DNA from: Allomyces arbusculus
Taxonomy: Eukaryota > Blastocladiomycota > Blastocladiomycetes > Blastocladiales > Blastocladiaceae
DNA: 64,000 bases
Direction of reading: 5' to 3'
Assembly: GCA_027604705.1 (NCBI GenBank)
Contig: JADHYV010000013.1
Span: 124,001-188,000 of the forward strand
Positions within the stretch are counted from its first letter, which is position 1. Each line of letters begins with the position of its first letter. Shown here piece after piece: positions 28,373 through 39,033 of this stretch. Under the pieces are notes generated by a model. The model searched no databases. It saw only the letters and a list, made by a program, of their open reading frames with translations, and was not told the origin of the DNA. A program made the position numbers and the translations under genes.

Positions 28373-31342
28373 TCATCGCTCAATTACGGCCATGGCGCTC
28401 TTGAGCACTGCGTCCGGGATCCGCTCGTGCGGGTGCATCACGCGCCACTCGTCGAGCGCGCGCCGGCCCGCGGCCCGCCGCACCTTGGCCTCGTCCTCGG
28501 TTGCATATAGCTCACAGCGGTCGCACTCTTGGCACTTGCCCGCGACGAGCCGGAAATGCTGGCAAAAGTGTTCTACGTCGAGCCCAATGCGTCAGTCCAT
28601 CCGAACTGCCCAGGGGCTGCAAACAGACGTACGGTATTTCTCGTCGCGAATGCCCTTGCGGCACACGTAGCACATGACGTATCCGCACGAACACTTCATC
28701 AAGTTGCACCCGTCCGACTTGGTAAATGGCAGCGCACATTTCGGACACTATCCAGCACATTGCCGTGAGATGCTGACCGCTTTTCCAGGCCAGGCCAGCC
28801 GCAAAAAATCCACATACCACGCGCTTAATCGCATTCGACATGGCCTGCTCGACCGCATGCACGACCGAGTCCTCGCTCGTCTCACCGCACCGGTGGTGCG
28901 GCAAATACTCGGACCGACACTGCAAACAGGTCGCGCGCAGACACCGCACGTTGCGGCACCGCAACACGCGCACGCGACTCGGCAGCTGCACCATAGCCAA
29001 TCCAGCTTTGGTATCATTCGTCTCCACCATCCCAACTACATCCTCATCGTCGAGTGCCGGCACCTGCTCATCATCATTTCGCGCATCGGCTGCGGCGGCG
29101 GCCGGGCCCACCACGGGGCCGCGCACGTACTCGTCGACAACCGCCATCGACCATCGCGCAAGATGCACGTACGCGGCGAGTTCCGCGCCCGCCGCAATCA
29201 TGTGCGCGGGCCACCACGCGACCACGGGCATGAGCAGGATGCGCACGAGCAACGCGGACCAGAGTACTTGCATCAGCGCCACCGTCTGCCCGAGCGCGCG
29301 CCGTTGCGACGCCGTCGGGAACCACGCGTGCAGACGCGCCGCGACCGGGTCGAATCGGCCGTTGTCATCAACGTCGTCGGCGTCACCTCCGCCAAAACAG
29401 CATGCGGGAACCGCGTCCCGTGCCGCCGTCGGCGAGATCGTGAACACGAGCGCCGGATTCAACCAGTGCGCGACGAATCGGCGCGCGAGCGCAGCAGGTG
29501 CCGAGGTGTCGTTGTGCCCACCCAAAAGCAGGCACCAGAGCGCGCGGTGCGGTCTCGGCGCGTCACGTACTTCAAAGTACGGGCAGAACTGGCACGTATC
29601 GACGACAAACCCAGCGGCAATCGCGTGCCGTTTCGCGCGCAGGTACGTGAAGCGCAGAAACGTGTCGTTGACTGCCGGGTCCGGGTCGTGCACATTCGCG
29701 GCCAACATCGATCCGCCGGTGACCAGCACGACGGGTTCAACCGCCGCCGGTTGCTGCGCTTCAGCTGCAGAGGTAGCCGCGCGCTCGCGACGCTGGTCGC
29801 GCTCGTACGCAGCGACCGCGCGCGCGACGCTCGCGTCATCAAACGTCGCAGTGCACCCGTCCGAGTGAAAGCACGCGACGCCGTCCGCGGCGGGCCCATC
29901 TGTCACGAGCGCGGCCGCCTGTTGTCCAAAGACAGCTTCCTGTACGACGCGTGCCAGGCACGCCGTGCAGAACAGGTGGCCCGCACAGCACGCGACCATG
30001 TCTTCCCATGCAAGATCATTCCAGCAACACGCGCACGTGAGTAAGTCGCCAACTTGCATGTACTCGTCGAGATTGAGTTGTCGCGCAACGTGTTCATCGT
30101 CGGCGGTCGGGTCCAGTGGAGTGGTGGTGGTGGCGGCGCTGAGTTGTAGCCGGTCCACGTCGCGCAAGAGGTCCGGGTCGTACATTTCCTGTGAGTCGAT
30201 GGGGCGGCGTGCGAAGAGGTTGAACAGGAAAAAGGTGGACGGGGCCGGCTGGTCGCGCAGGAACGTGTAGGCGGAGACGTAGTCGAAATTGTGCTCGGCT
30301 AGATGCGATGGAGAAAACTTGCAATAAGTGAACGGAACGCGGACGGGTACGGTGACCCATGGACTGGGCATACCGAGGTAGGCACGAATCGACGACTTCC
30401 AGTGCTTGGGGAACGCGTTGAGCAAGCGGTCGGTCGCGCCGCGAATATACTGTGACAGATGGGAACGTGCTCTGTCAATAACGAGGTGGACAAGCATCAA
30501 GGCAAAGATAGCAACGCAAGGTGGGCAATACCCTCGGCCCGCGGAACAAGTCGGAGGCAAGGACCTGACCCCACCGTTTCCGACGCGGGTACCGGCCATT
30601 CTCGCTCAACAGCCGCTTCGTGACGCGTAGCACCGTGTTCGACGGGTACTCGACAATCAGTGACCGGAGATGCGCCAGGTCGGCGTCCGGGAACAGCTCT
30701 GCGAGGAGCTGCAGGTGCAGGTTGCGCGTCGCCGTCTGGTCCTCGGTATCCAGCGGGTTCAGCGAGTCAGTGCGCGCGCGACCACTGCCGCGGGACGTTG
30801 ATGGCGACGAAGACGACGAGGCTGGGGGCGACGGTGTTGGGGTTGTCGCCACGGTTGGTGGCACAAAGGCGGCGGTTGGCGGCACCACGGACGGGTAGTA
30901 GCCGTGGTTGAGGTCAACGATCTTGTGCGCAATGCGCTCGACGACGTTGGCCGGGTGGTCTTCGTAGTGGCCGACGCACTTGGCCAAGTACATTGGGTCT
31001 GTTAGGTGCAGGTTGGTTGGTGGGTGGGTTGGTTGAGCTCCCTTGCTCTTGCGAAGCTGGCAGCAAGCAGGGCAGCACGGACCACCAACCTGCGTCCGGG
31101 AACAAGTTGAGCAGCTGCGCGACGGCTTCCGCATGCGGATCAGCGCAGAACGAGCTTGCTGATGCGAGTCGAGGGCGGGTGGCAGCAGGTACGTCGAGAC
31201 AGCTGGCGGGTCCAGGAGCCCCCGTTGGTGGGTCCCCATTGAGCTGCACGGCTGGTCCTGGTGCTGCAGCTGGAGCGGCGGCCGGACGGGCCGAGTTCTT
31301 CCGGCTGCGAATCGCGAGGCCAAGTCGCAAGAGGCCGGCCAT
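28373..31342 (-). CDS. RNF216/Triad3-like RBR E3 ubiquitin ligase
   Basis: Five exons (31342..31090, 30998..30532, 30449..28818, 28747..28633, 28572..28373) give 888 aa with phase kept at each join. The N-terminus carries LLNLFPDADPMYLAKCVGHY and later LLAELFPDADLAHLRSLIVE, like the paired helical modules ahead of the RBR in RNF216. RING1 is at about 378-410: CACCWNDLAWEDMVACCAGHLFCTACL. An IBR follows, starting with CFHSDGCTATFDDASV and TCQFCPYFEV and ending with VLRCRNVRCLRATCLQCRSE. RING2 is CPKCALPFTKSDGCNLMKCS then CGYVMCYVCRKGI, with its catalytic cysteine probably the one in GCNLMKC. The tail QHFCQHFRLVAGKCQECDRC matches RNF216. Unusual is an insertion of about 200 residues (about 530-735) between the IBR cysteine pairs with a strongly hydrophobic stretch near 630-655 (MQVLWSALLVRILLMPVVAW). 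Confidence 0.88.
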
Positions 31343-32052
31343 GGTCGTGGTGCTTGCAGTTGCGTGGATGAACAGTGGATGGTTGGTCGGAGGAGCGAGA
31401 AGGTGCCAGCACAGGCAGGCAGGCCAAAGCACAGCAAGTTGCATGACGTGGTGCGGTGGGGCGCTGGGCGGCGCGATCCCACGTTCGACAACAGGCCTGG
31501 CAGGTGTATGCCTCACTGCACATACCGCAAACTCACCACACCGCAATGGCACCTTTTCCCTGATTTCCCTTGGGTCACGCAGGGCATGACTCCATGATCC
31601 GAGTGCCTCCACTCTCTTGCGCGCCTCCAACCGACTTTCAGTTCGAATCCAAACACGTTCGCCACTTCGCCACGGCGCAGCGGTGCCGCGGATCGTCGAT
31701 TATATCAGAGCCGGTTCATGGACACGCGCGCATGTGCCAGCTGGAAGCCTGTGCGCGGCCTGTGCGCGGGGGACGTGACGGCGTGCACGTTTTGAACCGC
31801 AGTGAACCGGAATGGGACCCGGACGTTGACGCTGAATCGTATTTCCACGCCATGAGGCCGTTGGTGATCATCTCTTGGTCACCATAAAGTGTGCCGCGTC
31901 CCCGCCCTGGCTCTGTTCTCTCCTTGTACGACGAGCACGAGCACCAGCACGCAAACCTCTTCCTCTCTCGACACGCGCGCGCCAATCCAACCAACCTCCA
32001 GCAACTCCTTCAGCAACCGCAACCGCCACCAACCACTCGTCCAGCTCCAACC
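31343..32052. promoter_or_regulatory. Divergent intergenic region RBR ligase / HIS1
   Basis: 710 bases between two divergent starts. It contains an ATGACTC heptamer (31586-31592), listed separately. The last 170 bases before HIS1 are C/A-rich and pyrimidine-rich, as expected for a 5' UTR. Confidence 0.45.
31586..31592. promoter_or_regulatory. Possible Gcn4-type site upstream of HIS1
   Basis: ATGACTC, matching seven bases of the fungal Gcn4/CPC1 consensus ATGASTCAT, lies 461 bases upstream of the HIS1 ATG. Gcn4 activates HIS1 in ascomycetes. A chance match is quite possible with one half-perfect site. Confidence 0.3.
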
Positions 32053-32997
32053 ATGACGCTCACCAAGACCGATTTTGTCACGCTCAACGAGGCCAAAGAC
32101 CCGCAGGCGTCGCGCCTGCTGTTTGCGATCCCGAAAAAGGGCCGCCTCTACGAGCACTGCCAAAAGCTGCTGGCGGGCGCCGACATTCAGTACCACCGCA
32201 AAAACCGGCTCGACATTGCGCTCTCAACGAACCAACATGTCTCGCTCGTGTTTTTGCCCGCGTCGGACATTCCGAAATTCGTGGGCGAGGGCATTGTCGA
32301 CCTGGGCATCACGGGCCAGGACATGGTCGCCGAGTCGGGCGCCGACGTGGACGAGGTCATGGAGCTCGGGTTCGGCAAGTGCGACCTGTGCGTGCAGGTC
32401 CCGATTGCGTCGGGCATCACCGACGTCAAGGATCTGGTAGGCAAGAAGATTGTCACGTCGTTTGAAAACCTCGTTACCAAGTACGTCGCGCAGCTCGATG
32501 CCGACGCCAACAAGACGCGCAAAACGGCGGCGTCGCCCGTCAAGACGACCGTCTCGTTTGTGTCTGGGTCAGTTGAGGCGGCGTGCGCGCTCGGGCTCGC
32601 CGACGCGATTGTCGACCTGGTCGAGTCGGGCGAGACGATGCGTGCCGCGGGCCTGACGCCCATTCACACGCTCCTCTCGTCGCAAGCCGTCCTGATTGCC
32701 AACAAGAAGGCGCCGCACCCAGAATTGACGGCCAAGATCACGCGGCGTATTCGCGGCGTCATCTTGGCCGCGCGCTACGTCTACTGCAACTACAATGTCG
32801 CACGCGCCAAACTGGCCGAGGCGATCAAGATCACGCCCGGGCGCAAGGCGCCGACCGTCTCGCCGCTCGAAAACGACCAGTGGGTCGCGATTTCCGTCAT
32901 GGTCGCCAAGGACAAGGTGGCCGAGATCATGGACCAGCTCGAGGCGATTGGTGCGACCGATATTCTCGTGTTCAGCATCAACAACTGTCGCGCCTAG
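32053..32997 (+). CDS. HIS1: ATP phosphoribosyltransferase (long form)
   Basis: Single-exon gene, 314 aa, with its ATG in a strong context (CAACCATGAC). It catalyses the first step of histidine synthesis, joining ATP and PRPP. Visible HisG features are LFAIPKKGRLYEHC, DIPKFVGEGIVDLGITGQDM, VTSFENLVTKY, the PRPP-binding region VSFVSGSVEAACALGLADAI, and DLVESGETMRAAGL. The C-terminal ACT-like regulatory domain (TVSPLENDQWVAISVMVAKD, VAEIMDQLEAIGATDILV) marks the long, histidine-inhibited hexameric form found in fungi, which does not need HisZ. Length matches the family. It is divergent from the RBR ligase; a possible Gcn4-type site lies upstream. Confidence 0.97.
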   Translation: MTLTKTDFVTLNEAKDPQASRLLFAIPKKGRLYEHCQKLLAGADIQYHRKNRLDIALSTNQHVSLVFLPASDIPKFVGEGIVDLGITGQDMVAESGADVDEVMELGFGKCDLCVQVPIASGITDVKDLVGKKIVTSFENLVTKYVAQLDADANKTRKTAASPVKTTVSFVSGSVEAACALGLADAIVDLVESGETMRAAGLTPIHTLLSSQAVLIANKKAPHPELTAKITRRIRGVILAARYVYCNYNVARAKLAEAIKITPGRKAPTVSPLENDQWVAISVMVAKDKVAEIMDQLEAIGATDILVFSINNCRA

Positions 32998-33678
32998 GGA
33001 GGGAGCGCGCCTGTCCTTTTTCTTATCTCGCGAGTTGCCGTCGTGGTCTCGGGCCGTGTTGTTGCGTGTAAAAAACATTCAAAGCCAAAAAGCGCATTCC
33101 CCGCATCCCCATCTTCCTCTCTCTTCTCGGCCACATGGAGAGCCTGCCAGCATGCAAAACGGGTGGAGAGCATCAGCAGCAGCCTCGCGCGCCCCACCAT
33201 GCCATCGACACGGCCTGCTGTTGGCCGCATGAGCTGTGCACAGCGCGGCCGGATGGCCCTGGCCCGGTTCCAGTTTGGAGCCGGCCTCGTGATCCGATCG
33301 ACGGCCAGCCGACAAGCGACGGCACGACGCCCGCCGTCGACGGCGACGGTCGCCCCCATGCCCCGAGCGCGCCGCGCAACTTGCTGCAATCCGCTCGGCG
33401 CCTCGCGACGACTCCTCGCTGCAGCAGGTCGCGTGCCGCCGCCGCTCCACGATCGCCACCGCCCGAGCAGGCCACCAACAGCCGCGGCCGACTGACTCAC
33501 TTGCGCCGCGCCCACATCGACCGCACGCACGCGGTCACGGTGCAGGCGCCGAGCTCAACGGCGCGCCGTTGCCGTCGCCGCCGTATTTTTCCGGCCCGCT
33601 GCAAGTGGGAGCAACGCGAGGCAGCCGATCAATCCGCGTCCGCCCTGGCCGACCTGACCACCAACTCAACTCCGCACC
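32998..33678. other. Intergenic region HIS1 to SR-rich gene
   Basis: 681 bases that should hold the HIS1 3' UTR and the promoter and 5' UTR of the gene at 33679. Open frames cross it because of low stop density. None starts well or resembles a known family. Confidence 0.4.
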
Positions 33679-36600
33679 ATGCTCCCCGCGCCCGCGCAGT
33701 ACCCCGCCGTGGAAACGGCAGCGACGCGCATCCTCGACGCGGCACCCGCCTCTCTCCGTGCCGCCGCCGACGCGACGTGCGCGGTTCCACGCGCGTCCGG
33801 CACGCGACACCTCGCGCCGCTCACGCACGCGGCCGAGGCGCACCGCGGGATCCAGACCAAGTTTTTGATCGCTCGGCACGCACAGTGGCCGAACCACCCG
33901 TTTTTCCGGTCCGAGCCCGCACCGGACGAGCGCGTTTTTCCGTGGCCCGCCGCTTGCCACGCACCCGACCCGGCTGCTCTCCTCGCGCGCGTGCCTGTGC
34001 CGCTGTCAGTCGCGTCGACGCCGGCGGTATTGATGTCCCCGCGCGACCCGCGCTGCCCACGCGCGGGGAGCTTGGCGAGCAGTAGTACTGATACGCTCGC
34101 GATGCCCCCGCCACCAACGGCACCCGCACCGCAGCAGCCGCGACTCGTCCCACCGCTCCTGCCCCCTGTGCACGCGGTCGTACCGGATGCTCGGATGGTC
34201 GCGTCCCCCGCACATATACCCGTCATGTCCCCCGCACATGTGCCAATCATGTCCCCAACCCACATCCAGATCATGTCACCTGCGCACGTTCCGGCGGCGA
34301 TGATCCCGCACGCACGCGTGCCGAGCATCGACCGCGCGACCGTGACCAGTTCCGCGTCGTTGACGAGCAGTCGCGCGAGTGCCGCTGCGCGCGACCGGGC
34401 GAGCTCGGAGACCCTGAAACGGCGCGGCCGGAGCCCGAGCCCGGGCCGTGCGCGTGGCGCGCGTGGGCGGTCGCGCGACGCGTATGACCGCCGGGAACGT
34501 GACCGGAGCCGAGACCGGAGCCGAGAGCGGAGCCGTGACCGGAGCCGTGACCGGAGCCGTGACCGTAGCTGGAACCGGCGCGACGCGCGGGACCGGGCGC
34601 GCGATCGTAGGCGTGACCGGAGTCGCAGCCGCAGCCGAGACCGCGACAGAGACCGCAGGCGGCACCACCGGTCGCCGAGCTGGGACCGCCGCCGCAGTCG
34701 ATCCCCACCGCCGCAACCGCCGCCGCCGGCGCGGTACGCTCGGCGGCAGCGCAGTCCGAGTCGCAGTCGCAGTCGGTCGCCGCCGCCGCCGCGAGGGTAC
34801 GCTCGGCGGTATCGCAGCCGCAGCCGGAGCCGTAGCCGGTCCCCGAGTCCGCGCAACAAGTACCGCAACCATGTTGACCGAGTGCGGCCGGGGCGGAATG
34901 GAATCAATCGCCCGATGTCCTCGTCGGTGAAAAGCACGTCCGCGCGGTCGGCGTCGTCGTCGGCGACCCCGTCCATGTCTAGGACCCGTATGACGTCGCC
35001 CGATCCACCGGATACGTCGCCCCCACCACTGCCACCTCCACCTGCCACCCGGGCGTCGGACAATACGTTCAAGCCTGACATGCCGCCGCCGTCGGTCGCG
35101 CGACGTACGGATGCGGACGCGACACGGACCGAATCGCGGCCACGGACCGCATCGGCCACTTCGGCCGTTCGATCGCCGCCGGCACTTGCCGGGTCCGAAT
35201 CAGCCGCTGCCGGTCCACGCGTCGCCCCGCCGTCGCGCGAGAACTCGGACCCGGGTCCGGCCCGTGCGCGGCTGCCGACCGATCCAATGCGCGAGAATTC
35301 GGTCCCGACCGATCCGCGGCTCGCGTCGCGTGCAGCGGCCACTTTAGGACCGGCAGCCGCCACTTCGGAGTCGCGCAAACGTTCGGCGTCCATGTCGCGC
35401 GAAGATTCGTCCCCGGAGCTGCCGCGGCGGCCATCAATGCGCACGGCCGCCGCGGCCGCAGACAAGACGGCTTCGCGCGGCGCGTCGGTGGATACGCAAC
35501 ACAACCCGGCTGCAGCGCGCGCTGTCGTGCCTGCGGACCCGCGGCGACGGTCGAGCACAAGCGAGCACCCGCCACCCCTTCCTCCACCACGCGATCAGCG
35601 GCAATCGGTGTCCGAATCACGGTCGAGCAACCACTGCGCAGACACCGAGATGCGCGAGTCGCGTGCGAGTTCGTCGACAACGCTCACGTCAAGTCCCGCG
35701 CCAATGCCGATGCCACCACCGCCCCCACCGCCCGCTGTGGCGGCAAATACCAGGCCGCCGGCCGCCAGGCAAGGGTTGATCCGGTTACCGCCCATGCCCA
35801 TGGTCGTGGTCGAAGTGCCGAGAACTACACTTCGGCGTAAAAAGGCGAAGATGGCAGCTAGTACCGCGACGGGTGCGGCGGCCGCGCCGCCTCCACCACC
35901 CTCGCTAGCGCCGAGCCTTACGATCCCCGCGGCGCCGGTGCCGGGTAGTACCAGGGCGCGGCACGCGGCGGCGGTGCAAGCCGACCAGCGACAACGTGGG
36001 CAACGGACGCCGTCTTTGGATGCGCCGCTTCCGAATGGTGACGCGATGCAGGTGGACCACGATCACCAAGAGCGAGTTTCATACGACGAGGCGGTGAAGA
36101 ACGAGTTGGACGAGGACGAGGCCATGGAGCTCGACGTAGACTTGACCCCGAGTTTTGGCTCAAGTGCGCCGCTGCGCGCATCCTTGCTGAGGTGCACCCC
36201 TAACGCCGTGCCGGCCACGCGCGGACCGACTGCGCGCGCGTCCACAGCCACGACCAACGGCACTGATCACTACGATGATGGTGCTGACCACGACGACATG
36301 CTCACGATCCCGGTCGCGCTCGCGGCCGTCATGCCGAGATCGTGCCGCGCCCTCTTTGTCCTGCCCGAGACGGGCCCAAGGCTCAAGAAATGTTCGGTCG
36401 ATTCGGCGATTGACTTGGTGCGCAAAGTGTTTCAGTGCAACAAGCACCCGGTCGCAAATACCGACTCGAACAATTACCGGCTCCACCGCACGACCGCGGA
36501 ATTGGGCAGCAGCCGGCGCGAGCGGTGCTTCCAGTGCACCGAGTGTAAAACGCGGTATACGCCGACGCGCCTCTACGAGGAACTGGTCATGCAGCGGTTG

Positions 36601-37647
36601 GTCGAGCCGTACAACTTGGTGCACCACGCGCCGGCACTGTTTGGCCACTTGCGGGGCGTGCGCATCGAGTACGCGGATGGGACCGTCGGCAGCCGGATTC
36701 CGGGGACCGTTGTGCCGTGGATGCGCGACGCCGCGAGCGCCGTTGCCGCGGGCAAGTTACCGGCCGACGCCGTGCGCGACGCGACCGAACCAGCAGCCGC
36801 GCCTACCGAACCCACGCCTACGACCAGTAAAAAGAACAAGCGCAAGGGGTTCTCCGATGTGGACACGGAGCCCGACGTCAAGCTCCTTCGGTCGGTCACG
36901 CACCCGGGGCCGTGGGACCAGCAGACTGCTGCTGCCAGTGGGACGAGCTCGGCATCCGCGCACGGCCCGCCGCCGTCGCGCACGGCCAGCACGCACTCTC
37001 TGACCCCGACGGGCGGCCAGTCGCGGCGCGCATCTGGGACCAAGGCCTCGGCTGCGCGGCCGACCGCCGATGTGGTAGCGGTCGTTGATGTGGAGGCAGT
37101 GGAAACCCCGTCGCCATCATCACCTGTGGCCGCGACGCAACCACCCGCCGCGTCCGCCGCTGCCCCGCCCGTGCGGTCGCTCAGCAGGGCGGTCGCGCGG
37201 CGGCTCGGTCAGTCGACGCCGGATCTCGCGTGGACCCCGCCCGCCGCAGCTACCACTCCGGCTGCGGCTACTGCCCAGCCTGCCGTTCCAGTCCCGTCGC
37301 CACCTCCCGCCGCAGCGGCGCCGAGCCCACCAACCATGCGTTTGCGCCCGGGCCTGCGTGCGCTCGCGGGCGCGCGGCCCGTGCAGCGCGCGAAACGGTC
37401 GGGTACGCCGGCAGTCTCGTCGAGTGACGAGGACAATGACGACGAGGATGACGAAGACTACGTTGGCGGCTCGGCTCCGTCCAGTTCGGCACGCGGAACG
37501 CCGCTGTCGGTTGTGGCAGCAGCGGCGCCTGGCGCGCAGGCATGCGGCAAGGATACCGATAGCGAGGACGAGATGATTGGGTCGATTGTGAAGCGCGTGT
37601 CGCAGGCGCGCGTGGCCGCGGCAGCGGATGCGCGCGCGCGGCGCTGA
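33679..37647 (+). CDS. 1322-aa protein with an SR/RD-repeat domain and a Cys motif
   Basis: One long frame from an ATG in CACCATGC context. The N-terminal 80 residues look folded (RGIQTKFLIARHAQWPNHPF). Four 8-residue repeats of the type SPAHIPVM follow at residues 176-207. Residues about 255-395 form a dense arginine-serine domain (RDRSRDRSRERSRDRSRDRS, later SRSRSRSPPPPRGYARRYRS), as in splicing regulators. A long disordered Ser/Pro region follows. A second folded block at about 870-1010 contains LTIPVALAAVMPRSCRALFV, KVFQCNKHPVANTD and a paired-cysteine motif CFQCTECKTRYTPTRLYEEL. The tail is acidic (SSDEDNDDEDDEDYVGG). I recognise no family; nuclear RNA-linked work is inferred only from the RS domain. 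Unseen in-frame introns are possible in such a long frame. Confidence 0.65.
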   Translation: MLPAPAQYPAVETAATRILDAAPASLRAAADATCAVPRASGTRHLAPLTHAAEAHRGIQTKFLIARHAQWPNHPFFRSEPAPDERVFPWPAACHAPDPAALLARVPVPLSVASTPAVLMSPRDPRCPRAGSLASSSTDTLAMPPPPTAPAPQQPRLVPPLLPPVHAVVPDARMVASPAHIPVMSPAHVPIMSPTHIQIMSPAHVPAAMIPHARVPSIDRATVTSSASLTSSRASAAARDRASSETLKRRGRSPSPGRARGARGRSRDAYDRRERDRSRDRSRERSRDRSRDRSRDRSWNRRDARDRARDRRRDRSRSRSRDRDRDRRRHHRSPSWDRRRSRSPPPQPPPPARYARRQRSPSRSRSRSPPPPRGYARRYRSRSRSRSRSPSPRNKYRNHVDRVRPGRNGINRPMSSSVKSTSARSASSSATPSMSRTRMTSPDPPDTSPPPLPPPPATRASDNTFKPDMPPPSVARRTDADATRTESRPRTASATSAVRSPPALAGSESAAAGPRVAPPSRENSDPGPARARLPTDPMRENSVPTDPRLASRAAATLGPAAATSESRKRSASMSREDSSPELPRRPSMRTAAAAADKTASRGASVDTQHNPAAARAVVPADPRRRSSTSEHPPPLPPPRDQRQSVSESRSSNHCADTEMRESRASSSTTLTSSPAPMPMPPPPPPPAVAANTRPPAARQGLIRLPPMPMVVVEVPRTTLRRKKAKMAASTATGAAAAPPPPPSLAPSLTIPAAPVPGSTRARHAAAVQADQRQRGQRTPSLDAPLPNGDAMQVDHDHQERVSYDEAVKNELDEDEAMELDVDLTPSFGSSAPLRASLLRCTPNAVPATRGPTARASTATTNGTDHYDDGADHDDMLTIPVALAAVMPRSCRALFVLPETGPRLKKCSVDSAIDLVRKVFQCNKHPVANTDSNNYRLHRTTAELGSSRRERCFQCTECKTRYTPTRLYEELVMQRLVEPYNLVHHAPALFGHLRGVRIEYADGTVGSRIPGTVVPWMRDAASAVAAGKLPADAVRDATEPAAAPTEPTPTTSKKNKRKGFSDVDTEPDVKLLRSVTHPGPWDQQTAAASGTSSASAHGPPPSRTASTHSLTPTGGQSRRASGTKASAARPTADVVAVVDVEAVETPSPSSPVAATQPPAASAAAPPVRSLSRAVARRLGQSTPDLAWTPPAAATTPAAATAQPAVPVPSPPPAAAAPSPPTMRLRPGLRALAGARPVQRAKRSGTPAVSSSDEDNDDEDDEDYVGGSAPSSSARGTPLSVVAAAAPGAQACGKDTDSEDEMIGSIVKRVSQARVAAAADARARR
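34204..34299 (+). repeat. Four 24-nt coding repeats (SPAHIPVM type)
   Basis: Four head-to-tail 24-base units inside the SR-rich gene encode SPAHIPVM, SPAHVPIM, SPTHIQIM and SPAHVPAA. The units differ mostly at single bases, which points to recent expansion in a disordered region. Confidence 0.85.
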
Positions 37648-37947
37648 AGGTAATGGGCACGGATGGGACGGGGTGGGAGGAAAGTTGCTTGGGCGTCGGT
37701 TCGATTCCGGTGTTTGGTTTGATTTAGCTTCGCTCGAGTTCGGGTTCGGTTTGGGAGTGGACGTGAATGTATCATCCGTTTTCGCCAACTTGGGATCCTG
37801 TCGCGGACGCTCTTGCTCACCTCGGTGCAGGACAGGCCGAAACGGGCGCTGAATGGCCGTGTTGCGAACCAAAAGAAAATCACAAAATAAACGATACAAA
37901 ACGAAAAGCTCAACAACAGCGGAAGCGACAGCACACGCCAGCCGTCG
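37648..37947. other. Convergent intergenic region SR-rich gene / POP2
   Basis: 300 bases between two stop codons. No gene is seen. A GGTTCGATTCC-like stretch near 37698 was considered as a tRNA T-arm and rejected. Confidence 0.4.
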
Positions 37948-39033
37948 TCACCGGTCTCCACTCGACCCGGACGCCGACGCGGTCCCCGCCGCGGCCGCCG
38001 CATTCGCGCCCTGTGTTCCCGAGACCCCCGACCAGGACCCGAGTCCAAACAGGCACCCAATCGCCTGGTCATCAATCGCGTCCTCAAAGAACACGCGGCG
38101 GAGCTTGAAAAACGTTTTCGCCGTCAACAGCGCATCCGACCCGGCCTGGTGCTGCGGCCCGATCCGCTCCACGCCCAAATCGTCGGCCACGTCCTGTAAC
38201 CCGCCCTTGAGCGAGGCACACGCCTTCATCAAGTACTTGATGTCGTAAATGCACGGGAAGTAGAGCCGCAGCCACGCAAAGAACTCGTGCTCGTCGGCCG
38301 GGAGCGGCTTGCCCGTGAGGATCTTGAGCAGGTACCCGAAATCGTACCCGGAATGGAATGAGACCCACTTGACGGTCGGGAACAGGACGAGGCCGGAGGT
38401 GATCAGCAGTTCGCCAAAGTGCGCAACGTCGATGCCGTGCTCTTCGTGCCGCGCAAAGTCGAGCCCGGCCTTGACGAGCAGGTCGATCGAGTCTTGCGCG
38501 TACATGTCCTCGCTTGCGAGTTCAGGCCAGGTGGGCGTGAGTGGCATGCATCAGTCGCGGGTACGGAAGAGAGAAGAGCGTGCATACGTCAGACTGAACT
38601 TGAAGTTGAACTGGAACGCGCACGCATTGGGCGGAATGTTGCCGTGCTCGTCGGCAAACGTGATCCCGAGCTGGATCAGCTTGAGCAGGTCGACGTTGCA
38701 CCGCAGCGTCTGGTAGTGGTAGTCGGCCGACGTCTTGAAGTTGCCAATCGGTCGCGCCACGATGCCGGGGAACTCGGTATCCTTGTTGGCGGTGGAACGG
38801 ACGCACTGTCAGCGCGTGTCTCGCTCCGAAACACCGACGGGGTCGCATACCATGGCAAGATACGGCCACTTGTCGACCAACGACCGCAACAGCGCCATTT
38901 CCTGCTCGAGGTTGTCGGCCCATACTTCGCGGATCATGGTCGTGGCCGATGTTCCGTTGGCCGTGCCGTTGGTGCCGTGCAGTCCTGGGTCGTGGCCTGG
39001 GCCCACGCCGGGTGGGGGTGCGATGCCGGCCAT
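37948..39033 (-). CDS. POP2: CCR4-NOT deadenylase subunit Caf1/Pop2
   Basis: Three exons (39033..38851, 38781..38588, 38512..37948) give 313 aa. The first junction creates YLAMDTEFPG, with the DTEF acidic pair of the DEDDh exonuclease. The second creates [20 protein letters not shown]. Further family blocks are [72 protein letters not shown] and [10 protein letters not shown], so all four acidic positions are present. The protein shortens mRNA poly(A) tails within CCR4-NOT. The Gly/Asn/Thr-rich N-terminal 30 residues and the Ala/Ser/Gly tail are lineage-specific. Introns are 69 and 75 nt. Confidence 0.96.

Noticed and set aside
33666-35558. 630-codon minus-strand open frame with RLRLRLR/SRLRSRL repeats
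   Set aside because: It is the antisense shadow of the RS-repeat domain of the plus-strand gene at 33679-37647. Arg/Ser repeat DNA is stop-poor on both strands.
37680-37760. tRNA-like T-arm GGTTCGATTCCGG
   Set aside because: No matching acceptor stem, D-arm or anticodon arm at the right distances; the T-stem itself pairs weakly.
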